From: Marinobacter antarcticus
GTDB lineage: Bacteria; Pseudomonadota; Gammaproteobacteria; Pseudomonadales; Oleiphilaceae
Length of the DNA stretch: 64,000 bases
NCBI RefSeq assembly: GCF_900142385.1
Contig: NZ_FRAQ01000001.1
Coordinates: 1,488,001 to 1,552,000, forward strand
Direction: 5' to 3'
Part shown: positions 45,523 to 54,998 of the stretch, in pieces
Position numbering within the stretch: position 1 is the first letter of the stretch
Layout: each line of letters begins with the position of its first letter
Notes under the pieces: generated by a model
The model's input: the letters and a program-made list of their open reading frames with translations, nothing else
Told to the model about the DNA's origin: nothing
Database searches by the model: none
Position numbers and translations under genes: made by a program

Positions 45523-45975
45523 TCAGAGTCCTGTATCTTTTACGTTTTCCATTACCACAAAAGTACTTGTTTGCAGCACATGGGGCAGGGCAGAAATCTG
45601 CTCCCCCAAGACCTGTCGGTACTCTGCCATGTTGCGTGTCCGCACTTTCATCAGGTAATCAAAACTGGCGGCAATCATGTGGCACTGCTCAATAGCAGAA
45701 ATCTCCTTGACGGCTTGATTGAAGGCCTCCAACGCATCGCTGCTGGTATCGTTCAGGGTGATCTGGGTGAAGGCGATGTGGCTTTGCCCCAGTTTGGTCT
45801 GATTAACCAGAACCGTGTAGCCGGTGATAACGCCCTGTTCCTCAAGCCGCCGCATGCGCACCTGACACGGGGTTTTTGACAGGCCAACGCGGGAAGCAAG
45901 TTCGGTGATCGTAATCCGCGCATTCTTTTGCAATTCCCGAATAATGGAGTGATCGATTCGGTCGAGTTCGTTCAT
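45523..45975 (-). CDS. putR: Lrp/AsnC-family regulator, probable PutR
   Basis: 150 residues. The helix-turn-helix reads ITELASRVGLSKTPCQVRMR, the effector domain (RAM) follows with HIAFTQITLNDTS and CHMIAASFDYLMKVRTRNMA. Divergent from putA across 335 bases, as in organisms where an Lrp-type PutR activates putA in response to proline. A perfect 7-bp inverted repeat lies 69 bases upstream of its start. Confidence 0.88.
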   Translation of the reverse strand: MNELDRIDHSIIRELQKNARITITELASRVGLSKTPCQVRMRRLEEQGVITGYTVLVNQTKLGQSHIAFTQITLNDTSSDALEAFNQAVKEISAIEQCHMIAASFDYLMKVRTRNMAEYRQVLGEQISALPHVLQTSTFVVMENVKDTGL

Positions 45976-46310
45976 GCTGTCATGTCCTTGCTATACCTTT
46001 ATCCGTCTGATCTTCCTGGTCGTTCCGGTCGTAGATACCCGCTAAAGTGCGAAATCGGCACTTTTGGGCAAGTCATCGACAGGGGCGCTATGCTGTAGTC
46101 TGTAAACGCCAGATGCTACAAGGGATTTAGATCATTTTGGCTTGTCGACTGAGATCGATTTACCTGAAAGGGTATTCCATAAAAGGGAATTAATACATTT
46201 TAATCGTCTAATAAAGCCGGAACGATGCGTGTTTTCAGCTTTTACAGTGCAACAGTCTTTGTCGTTGTAGGTAGAATGCGGAAAAGATAAACAACTGAGA
46301 GGGTAAAGCT
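45976..46310. other. putR-putA divergent control region
   Basis: 335 bases without a gene. It contains the inverted repeat at 46044-46064 and, nearer putA, a long AT-rich stretch suitable for promoters. putA's start follows GAGAGGGTAAAGCT. Confidence 0.55.
46044..46064. promoter_or_regulatory. Inverted repeat, candidate PutR operator
   Basis: AAAGTGC (46044-46050) and GCACTTT (46058-46064) are perfect inverted copies separated by 7 bases. It sits 69 bases upstream of putR and about 250 bases upstream of putA, which suits autoregulation. It could alternatively belong to a small transcript. Confidence 0.4.
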
Positions 46311-49300
46311 ATGTTATCGCAGCAATCAGGGTCTCCCGAACTTGCCGAAAGCCGGCAGGCGATTCGCGATTATTATCTCGAAGATGAGCTCAAAGTGATT
46401 CACGAGATGATTGCTGACGCTCAGTTGTCCAAGGCCGAGCGTGAAGCGATCTCTGCTCGTGCAGCCGATCTGGTTCGCAGTGTGCGCGGAAGCGCAAAAT
46501 CTACGATCATGGAAAAGTTTCTTGCGGAATACGGCCTCACCACCAAAGAGGGCGTAGCGCTTATGTGTCTGGCAGAGGCGCTGTTACGCGTGCCGGATAG
46601 CACAACTGTCAATGCACTGATTGAAGATAAGATTACCTCAGGCAACTGGGGGTCCCACGTAGGTAAAGCGACCTCATCATTTATCAACTCCACTACGGTT
46701 GCGCTGTTGATGACCAGCAACCTGTTGAAGGATTCCGAGCGTCATACAGTAGGTGAGACTCTGCGTAAGCTGGTCAAGCGTTTGGGTGAGCCGGTAGTTC
46801 GCACGGTTGCAGGTCAGGCCATGAAGGAAATGGGCCGCCAATTTGTTCTGGGCCGTGACATTGAAGAAGCTCAGAGTGAAGCCAAGTCCTATATGGCGAA
46901 GGGGTACACTTATTCCTACGATATGCTTGGTGAGGCCGCGCGTACCGATGCCGACGCCCGGCGTTATTTCGAATCCTATTCCAGCGCCATCGATAGCATC
47001 GCCAAGAACTGCAAAGGTGATGTACGCAAAAATCCGGGTATCTCCGTCAAGCTCTCTGCGTTGCTGGCCCGTTACGAGTATGGTCACAAAGAGCGGGTAA
47101 TGACTGAGCTGCTACCCCGTGCGCTGAAGCTGGCCAAGAAAGCGGCGGCTGCCAACATGGGCTTCAATATTGACGCCGAGGAACAGGATCGCCTCGATAT
47201 TTCTCTGGATGTCATCGAAGGCATCATGTCCGACCCGGCACTGGCTGACTGGGAAGGTTTTGGCGTGGTCGTTCAGGCCTTTGGCAAGCGCTCCGCGCAT
47301 ACGCTCGACTGGCTGTACGCACTCTCTGAAAAGCTCGACCGTCGTATCATGGTTCGTCTGGTGAAGGGCGCCTACTGGGATGCCGAGATCAAGCGCGCCC
47401 AAGTCATGGGCCTGACTGACTTTCCTGTTTTCACCCGCAAGGCGTGCAGTGACGTTGCCTTCCTCTCTTGCGCCAAAAAGCTGGTGGGCATGAGCGATCG
47501 CATTTACCCGCAGTTCGCCACCCATAACGCCCATTCTGTGTCTGCCATTCTCGAGCTGGCGAGAACTGCAGGCCTGAAAAATTACGAGTTTCAGCGCCTG
47601 CACGGTATGGGCGAGTCGCTGCACAACCAGGTTCTCAGAGAGAGCGGTGTGCCCTGCAGGATTTACGCGCCCGTAGGCAAGCACAGTGATCTGCTGGCTT
47701 ACCTGGTGCGCCGCCTGCTTGAAAATGGGGCTAACAGTTCTTTTGTTAATCAGATTGTGGATACCAGTATCTCCCCCGAAGACATAGCGAAGGATCCCAT
47801 TGACGCTGTCCAGGAGCTGGGTGAAAACCTTTCCAGCAAGGTGATTGTGCGCCCTGAGAATCTGTTTGGTTCCAAGCGTCGCAACTCCAAAGGGTGGGAT
47901 ATTACCGACCCGGTCACCGTTGCTCAGATCGACGAAGGCCGCGATGCATATCGCAGCCATCGCTGGGCAGGCGGCCCGCTTATCGCTGCAGAAATAGCCG
48001 GCACAGAAGTGCTGGAAGTCAAAAACCCGGCGAACCCGGATGATCTGGTCGGGCACGTTACCCAGGCTAATGAGGCAGATGTGGACGCTGCCATTACTGC
48101 CGCTCAGCAAGGTTTCACAAGCTGGTCGGCAATGCCTGCGGAAGAGCGTGCAGCTTGCGTTCGCAGAGTGGGTGATCTGCTGGAAGAAAACGCCCACGAA
48201 CTGTTTGCACTGACGACACGGGAAGCCGGTAAATCCCTGCTTGATGGCGTCGCAGAAATTCGTGAGGCCGTCGATTTCTCGCAGTTTTATGCCAATGAAG
48301 CCTTGCGTTACAAAGACAGCGGTGAAGCTCGCGGTGTTATATGTTGTATTTCCCCCTGGAACTTCCCGCTGGCGATCTTTGCCGGCCAGATTCTTGCGAA
48401 CCTGGCTGCTGGTAACGCCGTCGTGGCCAAGCCGGCGGAGCAAACGTCGTTGCTCGCGGTTCGCGCTGTTGAGTTGATGTACGAGGCCGGGATTCCCAAA
48501 GACGCTATCCAGCTTCTGCCGGGTTCGGGCGCCACGGTGGGCACTGCTCTTACTTCTGATTCCCGCGTAGCGGGCGTGTGCTTTACCGGCTCAACCGCAA
48601 CGGCTCAACGAATCAACAAGGTAATGGCAGAAAACATGGCTCCGGATGCGCCGCTGGTGGCGGAAACCGGCGGCCTGAACGCCATGATTGTAGACTCGAC
48701 GGCCCTGCCAGAGCAGGTGGTTCGCGATGTACTGGCATCGTCGTTCCAGAGTGCCGGCCAGCGTTGCTCAGCACTGCGGATGCTGTATGTGCAGAAGGAC
48801 ATTGCTGATCACCTGCTCGAAATGCTATTCGGAGCCATGGAAGAGCTGGGTATTGGCGATCCCTGGGCGCTTTCCACTGACGTGGGCCCGGTGATTGATG
48901 AGACGGCCCGCAAGAAAATTGTGGATCACTGCGATAAGTTTGAGCGTGAAGGTCGTCTGCTTAAAAAGCTTCCGGTGCCGGAGAAGGGGCTTTTTGTCTC
49001 GCCGGTCGTACTTAGAGTCAGCGGGATCGAAGATATGGAAGAAGAGATCTTCGGGCCGGTGTTGCACGTGGCTACCTTTGAAGCCAAGGAGATCGATAAG
49101 GTTGTGGATGCGGTAAATGCCAGAGGTTACGGGTTAACCTTCGGTATTCACAGCCGGGTTGATAACAGGGTTGACCGGATTACCAGCCGTATCAAGGTAG
49201 GTAACACCTATGTTAACCGTAACCAGATTGGTGCCATCGTCGGCTCCCAGCCGTTTGGCGGTGAAGGACTTTCCGGGACTGGCCCCAAGGCCGGTGGCCC

Positions 49301-49940
49301 GCAGTATGTTCGCCGTTTCCTGAAAGGCGCCACAGCTGAGCGCCCGGCTGAGCCCGCTGGTAAAGCGATTGGTGGTAAGAAGCTGGAAGGGCTGATCGGT
49401 AATTTGGGCAAGCTCAAAGTCCTTGCTCCGAAAGTCAGAATTGAGGCCATCGAACCGGTTTTCGGTGAGGTGCCTGAGCCGCTGGATGCTCACGCAGAAG
49501 AGTTACCGGGCCCAACGGGCGAGCTTAACCGTCTCTCTAATCACGCTCGTGGCGTTGTGTTGTGCCTCGGGCCGGACAAGGAAACGGCATTGGCACAGGC
49601 TGCCATGGCGCTGTCTCAAGGCAACAAGGTGGTGGTGATTGCCCCGGGCGTTGAAGACGCTGTGAGCCGTGCTGCGCAAGCTGGGCTGCCAATCGTGGGG
49701 GTTGAGGGCCATCTTGAGCCGGAAGCACTGGCCACCGCCGGCGGATTTGAAGCGGTTGTAAGCTGTGCTGAGCAGCCCCTCCTGCGGAAGTATCGTCTGG
49801 CTCTGGCCAAACGCGAAGGCGCACTGTTGCCGCTGATCACTGAGCATACTCTTGATCAGCGTTTTGTGATTGAGCGTCATCTCTGTGTGGATACAACCGC
49901 AGCCGGTGGCAACGCCAGCCTGATTGCAGCATCTGAGTAA
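46311..49940 (+). CDS. putA: Bifunctional proline dehydrogenase / P5C dehydrogenase PutA
   Basis: 1209 residues. There is no ribbon-helix-helix DNA-binding domain at the N-terminus, so this PutA is an enzyme only and not its own repressor, which agrees with the separate Lrp-type regulator. The proline dehydrogenase barrel covers about 170-480 (GYTYSYDMLGEAA, IDAEEQDRLDISLDVIEG, MVRLVKGAYWDAEIKRAQ, YPQFATHNAHS). The P5C dehydrogenase follows from about 560 (CCISPWNFPLAIFAGQI; catalytic C819 in SAGQRCSALR; EEIFGPVLHV). The C-terminal 160 residues form the extra domain of long PutAs. It channels proline to glutamate. Confidence 0.95.
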   Translation: MLSQQSGSPELAESRQAIRDYYLEDELKVIHEMIADAQLSKAEREAISARAADLVRSVRGSAKSTIMEKFLAEYGLTTKEGVALMCLAEALLRVPDSTTVNALIEDKITSGNWGSHVGKATSSFINSTTVALLMTSNLLKDSERHTVGETLRKLVKRLGEPVVRTVAGQAMKEMGRQFVLGRDIEEAQSEAKSYMAKGYTYSYDMLGEAARTDADARRYFESYSSAIDSIAKNCKGDVRKNPGISVKLSALLARYEYGHKERVMTELLPRALKLAKKAAAANMGFNIDAEEQDRLDISLDVIEGIMSDPALADWEGFGVVVQAFGKRSAHTLDWLYALSEKLDRRIMVRLVKGAYWDAEIKRAQVMGLTDFPVFTRKACSDVAFLSCAKKLVGMSDRIYPQFATHNAHSVSAILELARTAGLKNYEFQRLHGMGESLHNQVLRESGVPCRIYAPVGKHSDLLAYLVRRLLENGANSSFVNQIVDTSISPEDIAKDPIDAVQELGENLSSKVIVRPENLFGSKRRNSKGWDITDPVTVAQIDEGRDAYRSHRWAGGPLIAAEIAGTEVLEVKNPANPDDLVGHVTQANEADVDAAITAAQQGFTSWSAMPAEERAACVRRVGDLLEENAHELFALTTREAGKSLLDGVAEIREAVDFSQFYANEALRYKDSGEARGVICCISPWNFPLAIFAGQILANLAAGNAVVAKPAEQTSLLAVRAVELMYEAGIPKDAIQLLPGSGATVGTALTSDSRVAGVCFTGSTATAQRINKVMAENMAPDAPLVAETGGLNAMIVDSTALPEQVVRDVLASSFQSAGQRCSALRMLYVQKDIADHLLEMLFGAMEELGIGDPWALSTDVGPVIDETARKKIVDHCDKFEREGRLLKKLPVPEKGLFVSPVVLRVSGIEDMEEEIFGPVLHVATFEAKEIDKVVDAVNARGYGLTFGIHSRVDNRVDRITSRIKVGNTYVNRNQIGAIVGSQPFGGEGLSGTGPKAGGPQYVRRFLKGATAERPAEPAGKAIGGKKLEGLIGNLGKLKVLAPKVRIEAIEPVFGEVPEPLDAHAEELPGPTGELNRLSNHARGVVLCLGPDKETALAQAAMALSQGNKVVVIAPGVEDAVSRAAQAGLPIVGVEGHLEPEALATAGGFEAVVSCAEQPLLRKYRLALAKREGALLPLITEHTLDQRFVIERHLCVDTTAAGGNASLIAASE

Positions 49941-49997
49941 AGCGGCTGTTTAGGCCGGTAGCGCTCACACTCAGGGACGGGTCGGCCGGTTTATTAA

Positions 49998-50696
49998 TCA
50001 GTTGCTGGCATACCGCTCGTGCAGTATGCCTACTCGCTTTACGTAAGCCTTGGTTTCGGCATAGGGAGGAACTCCGCCGTACCGGCTTACAGCCCCCGGC
50101 CCGGCGTTGTAGGCTGCGGTTGCCAATCGGGTGTCACCCTTGAAGCGTTCCAGCATTTTGGCAAGGTAGGTGACTCCGCCGCGGATGTTGTCTGCTGCCA
50201 CCATGGCATTCTTAACGCCGACTTCCAGAGCTGTTCCCGGCATCAGCTGCATAAGCCCTTGTGCGCCCACTGGGGATAGCGCCTTTTCGTTGAATGCAGA
50301 TTCCGCATGAATAACCGCGCGCACCAGCGCTGGGTCTACGCCATACTCCTGGGCGGCTGTTTTGATTTCTGTCTCGTAGCGGCCAGCGAATAGTGGCGTT
50401 GTGCGCCAGTTGATGCGAGAGTCCGGGTCGCAGGCGTAACAGTGGAAGCTGATGACGTCGAAATCCGCAACCGAAGGCTTGGTTCCGCTGTAAGCGACAA
50501 TGCCGTTATCGTCCCGATACCGGAAAACGGTCTCGCTTTTGCTGGAGGCTCGTCCGGGACTGCTGCTTTTTACGTTGGTAAATTCAACGCGGCCATCGGG
50601 ATGCACAATCCGTTCGATGCTGTCTGCCATGGCAGGTGCAGAAAGCCAGAACAGCGCGCTGAGGAAGGACAAGGCAATATGTTGGGGGCGTATCAT
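49998..50696 (-). CDS. Lytic transglycosylase (SLT domain) with signal peptide
   Basis: 232 residues. Signal peptide (cleavage near AMA-DS), a short beta-rich N-terminal part (IERIVHPDGRVEFTNVKSSS) of the kind placed before SLT domains, then the Slt70-type catalytic domain. Catalytic glutamate lies in VIHAESAFNEKALSPVGAQG, with LMQLMPGTA and ATAAYNAGPGAV. Cleaves peptidoglycan to anhydro-muropeptides in the periplasm. Alone on the minus strand. Confidence 0.92.
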   Translation of the reverse strand: MIRPQHIALSFLSALFWLSAPAMADSIERIVHPDGRVEFTNVKSSSPGRASSKSETVFRYRDDNGIVAYSGTKPSVADFDVISFHCYACDPDSRINWRTTPLFAGRYETEIKTAAQEYGVDPALVRAVIHAESAFNEKALSPVGAQGLMQLMPGTALEVGVKNAMVAADNIRGGVTYLAKMLERFKGDTRLATAAYNAGPGAVSRYGGVPPYAETKAYVKRVGILHERYASN

Positions 50697-50885
50697 TGGC
50701 TACTCGCGGAAAGCGCAATCAACAGTTGTTCTCTAAGTCATATTAAAACAGACACGCGTGAAATTATACGGTGTTACCGGGCAGAAATGGCATTACGTCT
50801 TGTCGGAGAAATGTTACCGGGAGGGAGAAACCCGGGCGTATTGCAGATGCCCGGGCCGAAACACTGATAAGATTTATTCAGAGTG

Positions 50886-51062
50886 CTAGATCTTCGGTCC
50901 CCGCCCGCGAACTGCATTGGCGACCAGAGATATCACCAGCAGAATGAGAAAGATAAAGAACAGTATTTTGGCGATGCCCGCCGCTGTGCCCGCAATGCCC
51001 CCGAAACCGAGAACACCAGCAATAACGGCGATGACTAGACAAATGACAGCCCAATAAAGCAT
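50886..51062 (-). CDS. DUF1328 (UPF0391) small membrane protein, 58 aa
   Basis: The minus-strand frame reads [20 protein letters not shown], then [20 protein letters not shown] and [17 protein letters not shown], a textbook DUF1328 protein with two membrane helices. AAGGAGG lies 7 bases upstream of the ATG. A longer open frame overlapping it on the same strand is not coding. Often found near stress-response genes; function unknown. Confidence 0.9.
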   Translation of the reverse strand: MLYWAVICLVIAVIAGVLGFGGIAGTAAGIAKILFFIFLILLVISLVANAVRGRGPKI

Positions 51063-51211
51063 ATGCTTTCCTCCTTTTTGGCTTCAATATAAACGTGGCA
51101 CAGGAAGCACGAATGCACAATTATTGAGTAGCCCGGGAGTCACCGTGGAACGATTCATAATGCGCTTTTATAGTTTTAAAGTTATGTTTTTAATGACATA
51201 AAGCGGTTTTG

Positions 51212-51239
51212 TTGTCAGTTAATTAAGCTTTTATAAGAT
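51212..51239 (+). promoter_or_regulatory. Candidate sigma-70 promoter
   Basis: TTGTCA and TAAGAT separated by 16 bases in an AT-rich stretch, about 70 bases upstream of the coiled-coil protein gene at 51311. Confidence 0.4.
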
Positions 51240-51310
51240 AAGCTGTTGGTCGGGATATTGTTATCCTGGCATGACTGCTATTCTTGAGGAACGTAGCTCC
51301 GGAGTAATTT

Positions 51311-51787
51311 ATGACCTTAAAACATATTACCTGTGCTCTGCTTGTTGTAGCCTCCTGTGTTCTTGCCGCGCCACTCCATGCGGAATCAACGGATTCATCT
51401 GTGGATGAGCTCAAGCAGGAGAGTCGAGAGCTTGGCGAGGCATTGCAGGAATACGGTGCCGACCAGAAAGACCAGGCAGAAGATGCGATTAACCGGACAC
51501 TCTCAGCTCTCGATAAGCGTATTGCAGAGCTGGAGAAAGAGCTTTCAGAAAATTGGGACGACATGAGCAAGCTCGCACGGGAACGTTCGCAGGAAAGCCT
51601 GGCGTCTCTGCGAGAGCAACGCGCACGTGTGCAAGCCTGGTATAACGAGCTTAAGGCCAGTTCAGCGTCGGCGTGGGAGCAAGCCAAAAAGGGCTTCTCG
51701 GATGCGTATGAAGCACTTTCCGAGCAGTGGAATGAAACTGAGCGGGATTTGACCCTTGATCAGGACAAGAAATCCAAAAGTATCTGA
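51311..51787 (+). CDS. Exported coiled-coil protein of unknown function
   Basis: 158 residues. A signal peptide (core LLVVASCVLA, cleavage near LHA-ES) is followed by almost continuous charged alpha-helix: ELKQESRELGEALQEYGADQ, LDKRIAELEKELSENWDDMS and later WEQAKKGFSDAYEALSEQW. This resembles periplasmic stress proteins with apolipoprotein-like helices. Placed between DUF1328 and a TIGR02647 gene. Confidence 0.72.
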   Translation: MTLKHITCALLVVASCVLAAPLHAESTDSSVDELKQESRELGEALQEYGADQKDQAEDAINRTLSALDKRIAELEKELSENWDDMSKLARERSQESLASLREQRARVQAWYNELKASSASAWEQAKKGFSDAYEALSEQWNETERDLTLDQDKKSKSI

Positions 51788-51813
51788 CCACCAACACCAG
51801 ACAAGGAAACACA

Positions 51814-52050
51814 ATGCCATTTTCTTCAGATCATATTGCCGAACTCAGTTTGCTGTCCCAGTTTGAATCCTCCTCAGGTCAGGCTGGTATCAAAGTACAC
51901 AGGCACGATGCGGCATCTGAAACTGTTCAGGCAGCAGAGCGCCTTTTTGCAAAAGGGCTGATTACCCAGGATGACGGAGGTTACCTCACGCCGCTGGGCA
52001 GCGAGGCTGTAGAGCTGACTCAGCAGCTGCAGTCCATCCTCGCAACATAA
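51814..52050 (+). CDS. TIGR02647 family protein
   Basis: 78 residues. MPFSSDHIAELSLLSQFESS, then GIKVHRHDAASETVQAAERL and FAKGLITQDDGGYLTPLGSE match the conserved TIGR02647 family of Pseudomonas-like bacteria. A small winged-helix-like fold is suggested by the GLITQDDGGYLTPLG hairpin. Function unknown. 26 bases after the coiled-coil gene. Confidence 0.85.
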   Translation: MPFSSDHIAELSLLSQFESSSGQAGIKVHRHDAASETVQAAERLFAKGLITQDDGGYLTPLGSEAVELTQQLQSILAT

Positions 52051-52177
52051 TGACCCACGTAGCCGATGCCGACCGAAATCTGTAATGGTTAACCGGCCGG
52101 GTGTCTGTATCTGTTCCGTATGCGAGTTAGTCTCTACACTGACTGACGTTTCAGATAACTGACCCCGGCAGCCCGGT

Positions 52178-53068
52178 ATGCAATCGTTTTTCTATTCTTT
52201 TTTTGTCCCCGCCCTGTTTGTATGGTTATGGAGCACCGGTTTTATTGGTGCCAAGTATGGCTTGCCCTATGCAGAGCCATTTACCCTTTTGCTGATCCGG
52301 ATGCTGCTGACGCTGACCCTGCTTGGTGGTCTAGCCTGGTTGCTCAAAACCCGCTGGCCAGGCTGGCGGGCAGCGGGGCATCTTGCGATAACCGGGCTGC
52401 TGGTTCACGGCTGTTATCTTGGTGGTGTCTACTACGCGATTCAGGGTGGAATGCCGTCGGGAATAGTGTCCCTGGTGGTCGGTTTGCAGCCTCTGGTTAC
52501 AGCAGGTGTTGCCGTTCTCATTTTGAAAGAGACTGTTTCATGGCGGCAATGGCTGGGGTTAGGGCTTGGTTTGTTGGGTGTAACGCTGGTTCTGCTGGAG
52601 AAGTTTGGCGGGGCCGGTAACCCGGGGGCGGGCTTTCCGCTCTGGACGCTGGTCTGGGCCCTGCTGGCCCTGACGGGTATTTCTATTGGTACGGTTTACC
52701 AGAAGCGCCATGGCACCGGAGCAGATCTCGTTGCGGGCACCATTATTCAGTATGGCGCCGCTGCAGTGTTCTTCGCCGTGGGTGCTATGTTTCTGGAAAC
52801 CCGCGAGGTGGTTTGGTCTGTGCAGTTACAGCTCTCCATGGCGTGGCTGGTTCTGGGCGTTTCCATTGGTGCGATACTGCTTCTGATGTGGCTGATTCGC
52901 CGGGGTGCTGCATCCCAGGTCGCCAGCCTGTTCTATCTGGTACCCCCGGTAACCGCCGTGGAAGCTTTCTGGCTGTTTGATGAGCGCCTGGGCGTGCTGG
53001 CAATTGTCGGCGGCATCGTTTCCATCACTGGCGTTGCGCTGGTAGTTTCACAGAGGCGCCCCGTATAA
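52178..53068 (+). CDS. EamA/DMT-family transporter
   Basis: 296 residues, ten membrane helices in two EamA repeats: FVWLWSTGFIGAKYGLPYAE opens the first; VYQKRHGTGADLVAGTIIQY and LFYLVPPVTAVEAFWLFDER mark the second. The opening matches the subgroup often annotated near RhaT or YdcZ; substrate unknown. Its 3' end overlaps an antisense alcohol-dehydrogenase remnant. Confidence 0.87.
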   Translation: MQSFFYSFFVPALFVWLWSTGFIGAKYGLPYAEPFTLLLIRMLLTLTLLGGLAWLLKTRWPGWRAAGHLAITGLLVHGCYLGGVYYAIQGGMPSGIVSLVVGLQPLVTAGVAVLILKETVSWRQWLGLGLGLLGVTLVLLEKFGGAGNPGAGFPLWTLVWALLALTGISIGTVYQKRHGTGADLVAGTIIQYGAAAVFFAVGAMFLETREVVWSVQLQLSMAWLVLGVSIGAILLLMWLIRRGAASQVASLFYLVPPVTAVEAFWLFDERLGVLAIVGGIVSITGVALVVSQRRPV

Positions 53069-53170
53069 TTGATGCGCAATGGCATGCACATAGCCCAAGG
53101 CTGTTTTATTGAATGCCAGACCGCCGTAGTTTGCGGCAAGCGCCATTGCATCACGGGCTTCGTGGTCCTG
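53054..53170 (-). pseudogene. Remnant of an iron-containing alcohol dehydrogenase
   Basis: The minus strand reads QDHEARDAMALAANYGGLAF and NKTALGYVHAIAHQLYGA, the conserved metal-binding block of group III alcohol dehydrogenases (GYVHAIAHQLYG). About 39 codons remain; the frame ends inside the antisense of the transporter gene. No other part of the gene is nearby. Confidence 0.75.
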
Positions 53171-53295
53171 ACAATTTGTAAATTTGAGCTGGCTCCAGTG
53201 TCCTTATCGTAACGTCAGAAAAGATGTGTTTAAGGTATCTTTGATCAGAGTTTTTCCCGAAAAATGTCTGAAGCTGTTACAGAGATAAAAATGAT

Positions 53296-54198
53296 ATGAC
53301 CTACTGGCTGGTTGCGAATCCAGGGGCAGGCGATGGCCAGAAAGGCCGGGAGTTCTGGCTTGGGAAACTGAAAAATGCAGGCATCAGTGGCCCGTCGTGT
53401 TGTGATTTCCGCGAACAGGGCTGGAAGGATCAAGTAAAGCCAGATGACATTGTTATGGTTGCGGGCGGCGATGGTTCGGTCAACGCGGGTGCTCGGTTAT
53501 GCCTTGAACGCAACGCAATACTGGCCGTTTTACCATCGGGAACTGCTAACGATTTCGCCCGTAACCTGGACCTGCCGGAAGAGCCAGCAGCTGTGTGCGA
53601 GCTGATTCAGCGAGGCGTTACGCAGGTGGTGGATGTGGCAGAGTTTGGCGACGGTTTATTCCTGAACGTTGCCCACATTGGTCTGGGAACACTTCCGGCC
53701 AGAGAGTCACAAGGCCCCACAAAAAAGCTTTTGGGTCGCTTCAGCTATGGCGTCGAATTGTTGCGAAGGGTGAATGCCAAACGTGGTTTTCATGCGGAAA
53801 TAAAATGTGATCAGGCTTTTGTGAGTGGGCGCTGGCTGTCGATCGCGGTGTCCAGTGGTGCTTTTTTCGGAGGTGGTAACGAGATTCCGCAAGCTACGGC
53901 AGATGATGGGTTACTGGATATTATTGCGGTGAAACCCCGCCCGTTGGCGCAGTTGCTGCTGACATTTCTTATGGTTCAGTTTAGTGGTAAATCCCCGAAT
54001 CGCACCAGTACTGTTGTGCATTTGAAGGGTAGGCGCTGCGACATTCTGACATCCAGGCCGAAGACCGTTACCGTGGACGGTGACGAGGCCGGCAAAACAC
54101 CGCTGCATGTTGTGTGTCGCAAACATTGTCTTCGGGTTATTGGTGTGTCGGTGGTGAGAACGGGGGAAACTCAAGACGAACAGGCGGGGCTCAGGTAA
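53296..54198 (+). CDS. Diacylglycerol/lipid kinase family protein (YegS-like)
   Basis: 300 residues. The nucleotide-binding motif VAGGDGSVNAGARLC with LAVLPSGTANDFARNLDLPE is diagnostic of the DAGK catalytic family (GGDG and GTAND). The C-terminal beta-sandwich includes FFGGGNEIPQATADDGLLDI. Phosphorylates a lipid such as diacylglycerol or a sphingoid base. It reaches to 8 bases before mtgA. Confidence 0.9.
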   Translation: MTYWLVANPGAGDGQKGREFWLGKLKNAGISGPSCCDFREQGWKDQVKPDDIVMVAGGDGSVNAGARLCLERNAILAVLPSGTANDFARNLDLPEEPAAVCELIQRGVTQVVDVAEFGDGLFLNVAHIGLGTLPARESQGPTKKLLGRFSYGVELLRRVNAKRGFHAEIKCDQAFVSGRWLSIAVSSGAFFGGGNEIPQATADDGLLDIIAVKPRPLAQLLLTFLMVQFSGKSPNRTSTVVHLKGRRCDILTSRPKTVTVDGDEAGKTPLHVVCRKHCLRVIGVSVVRTGETQDEQAGLR

Positions 54199-54205
54199 AT
54201 CATTT

Positions 54206-54901
54206 ATGGCCCGTAAATCGATAGTGAAGCGGGTTTCCCGTGGGCTTGCCTGGGCATTAATTACTTTGGTGCTGCTGTTTGCTGCCCTGTTGCTTCTGTT
54301 CCGGTATGTGAACCCACCGACCTCCGCGTTTATTCTCAGCTACAGTTTTGCGAACCCTGATCAGGAGGTTCGGCAGCAATGGGTTGGCTTTTCAGATATT
54401 TCTCCGTGGATGCCGCTTGCGGTTGTGGCGAGTGAGGATCAGCGATTTCCCAGCCACTGGGGTGTCGATTTTGCGGCGATTCGCAAAGCGCTTACTGAGT
54501 ATCGCGCAGGTGAAGGTCTCAGAGGGGCCAGTACGATTACCCAGCAAACGGCGAAAAACCTCTTTCTTTGGAATGGCCGCAGCTTTGTTCGTAAGACACT
54601 GGAAGCCGGGCTTGCGCTGGCCATTGACGGGCTTTGGTCCAAACGGAGGATTCTCGAGGTGTACCTGAATATTGCCGAATTCGGTCCCGGTGTTTACGGT
54701 GTCGAGGCAGCGAGCAGGGTGTACTTCGGTGTTCCAGCGCGCCAGCTGTCGGCAGAGCAGGCGGCAAGGCTTGCGGCGGTTTTGCCTAATCCCAAGGTGT
54801 TGAGTGTTGCTTCTCCCTCACCTTATGTGTGGGATCGGGTTATCTGGATTCGTGGCCAGATGGATCAGCTGTCCGGGTTGCAGTACCTGAAAGGATTGTA
54901 G
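54206..54901 (+). CDS. mtgA: Monofunctional peptidoglycan glycosyltransferase MtgA
   Basis: 231 residues. Membrane anchor at about 13-35, then the GT51 domain: VVASEDQRFPSHWGVDFAAI (catalytic glutamate), RGASTITQQTAKNLFLWNGR, and LEVYLNIAEFGPGVYGVEAA. It polymerises lipid II into glycan strands without a transpeptidase domain. Follows the lipid-kinase gene closely. Confidence 0.94.
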   Translation: MARKSIVKRVSRGLAWALITLVLLFAALLLLFRYVNPPTSAFILSYSFANPDQEVRQQWVGFSDISPWMPLAVVASEDQRFPSHWGVDFAAIRKALTEYRAGEGLRGASTITQQTAKNLFLWNGRSFVRKTLEAGLALAIDGLWSKRRILEVYLNIAEFGPGVYGVEAASRVYFGVPARQLSAEQAARLAAVLPNPKVLSVASPSPYVWDRVIWIRGQMDQLSGLQYLKGL

Positions 54902-54998
54902 AAGTAGCTATAAAGACTCTCTGGACACAAAAAAAGACAGGCCCGGTCTGGTTGAGTCTTTGGTACGATGAGCACCTGTACTGATAGAAGAGAATGTT

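Noticed and set aside
47112..48443. A 443-codon minus-strand frame inside putA
   Set aside because: Antisense to conserved PutA sequence and without family-like motifs or start signals.
50878..51120. An 80-codon minus-strand frame
   Set aside because: It is a different frame of the stretch that encodes the DUF1328 protein, which has the family sequence and the ribosome-binding site.
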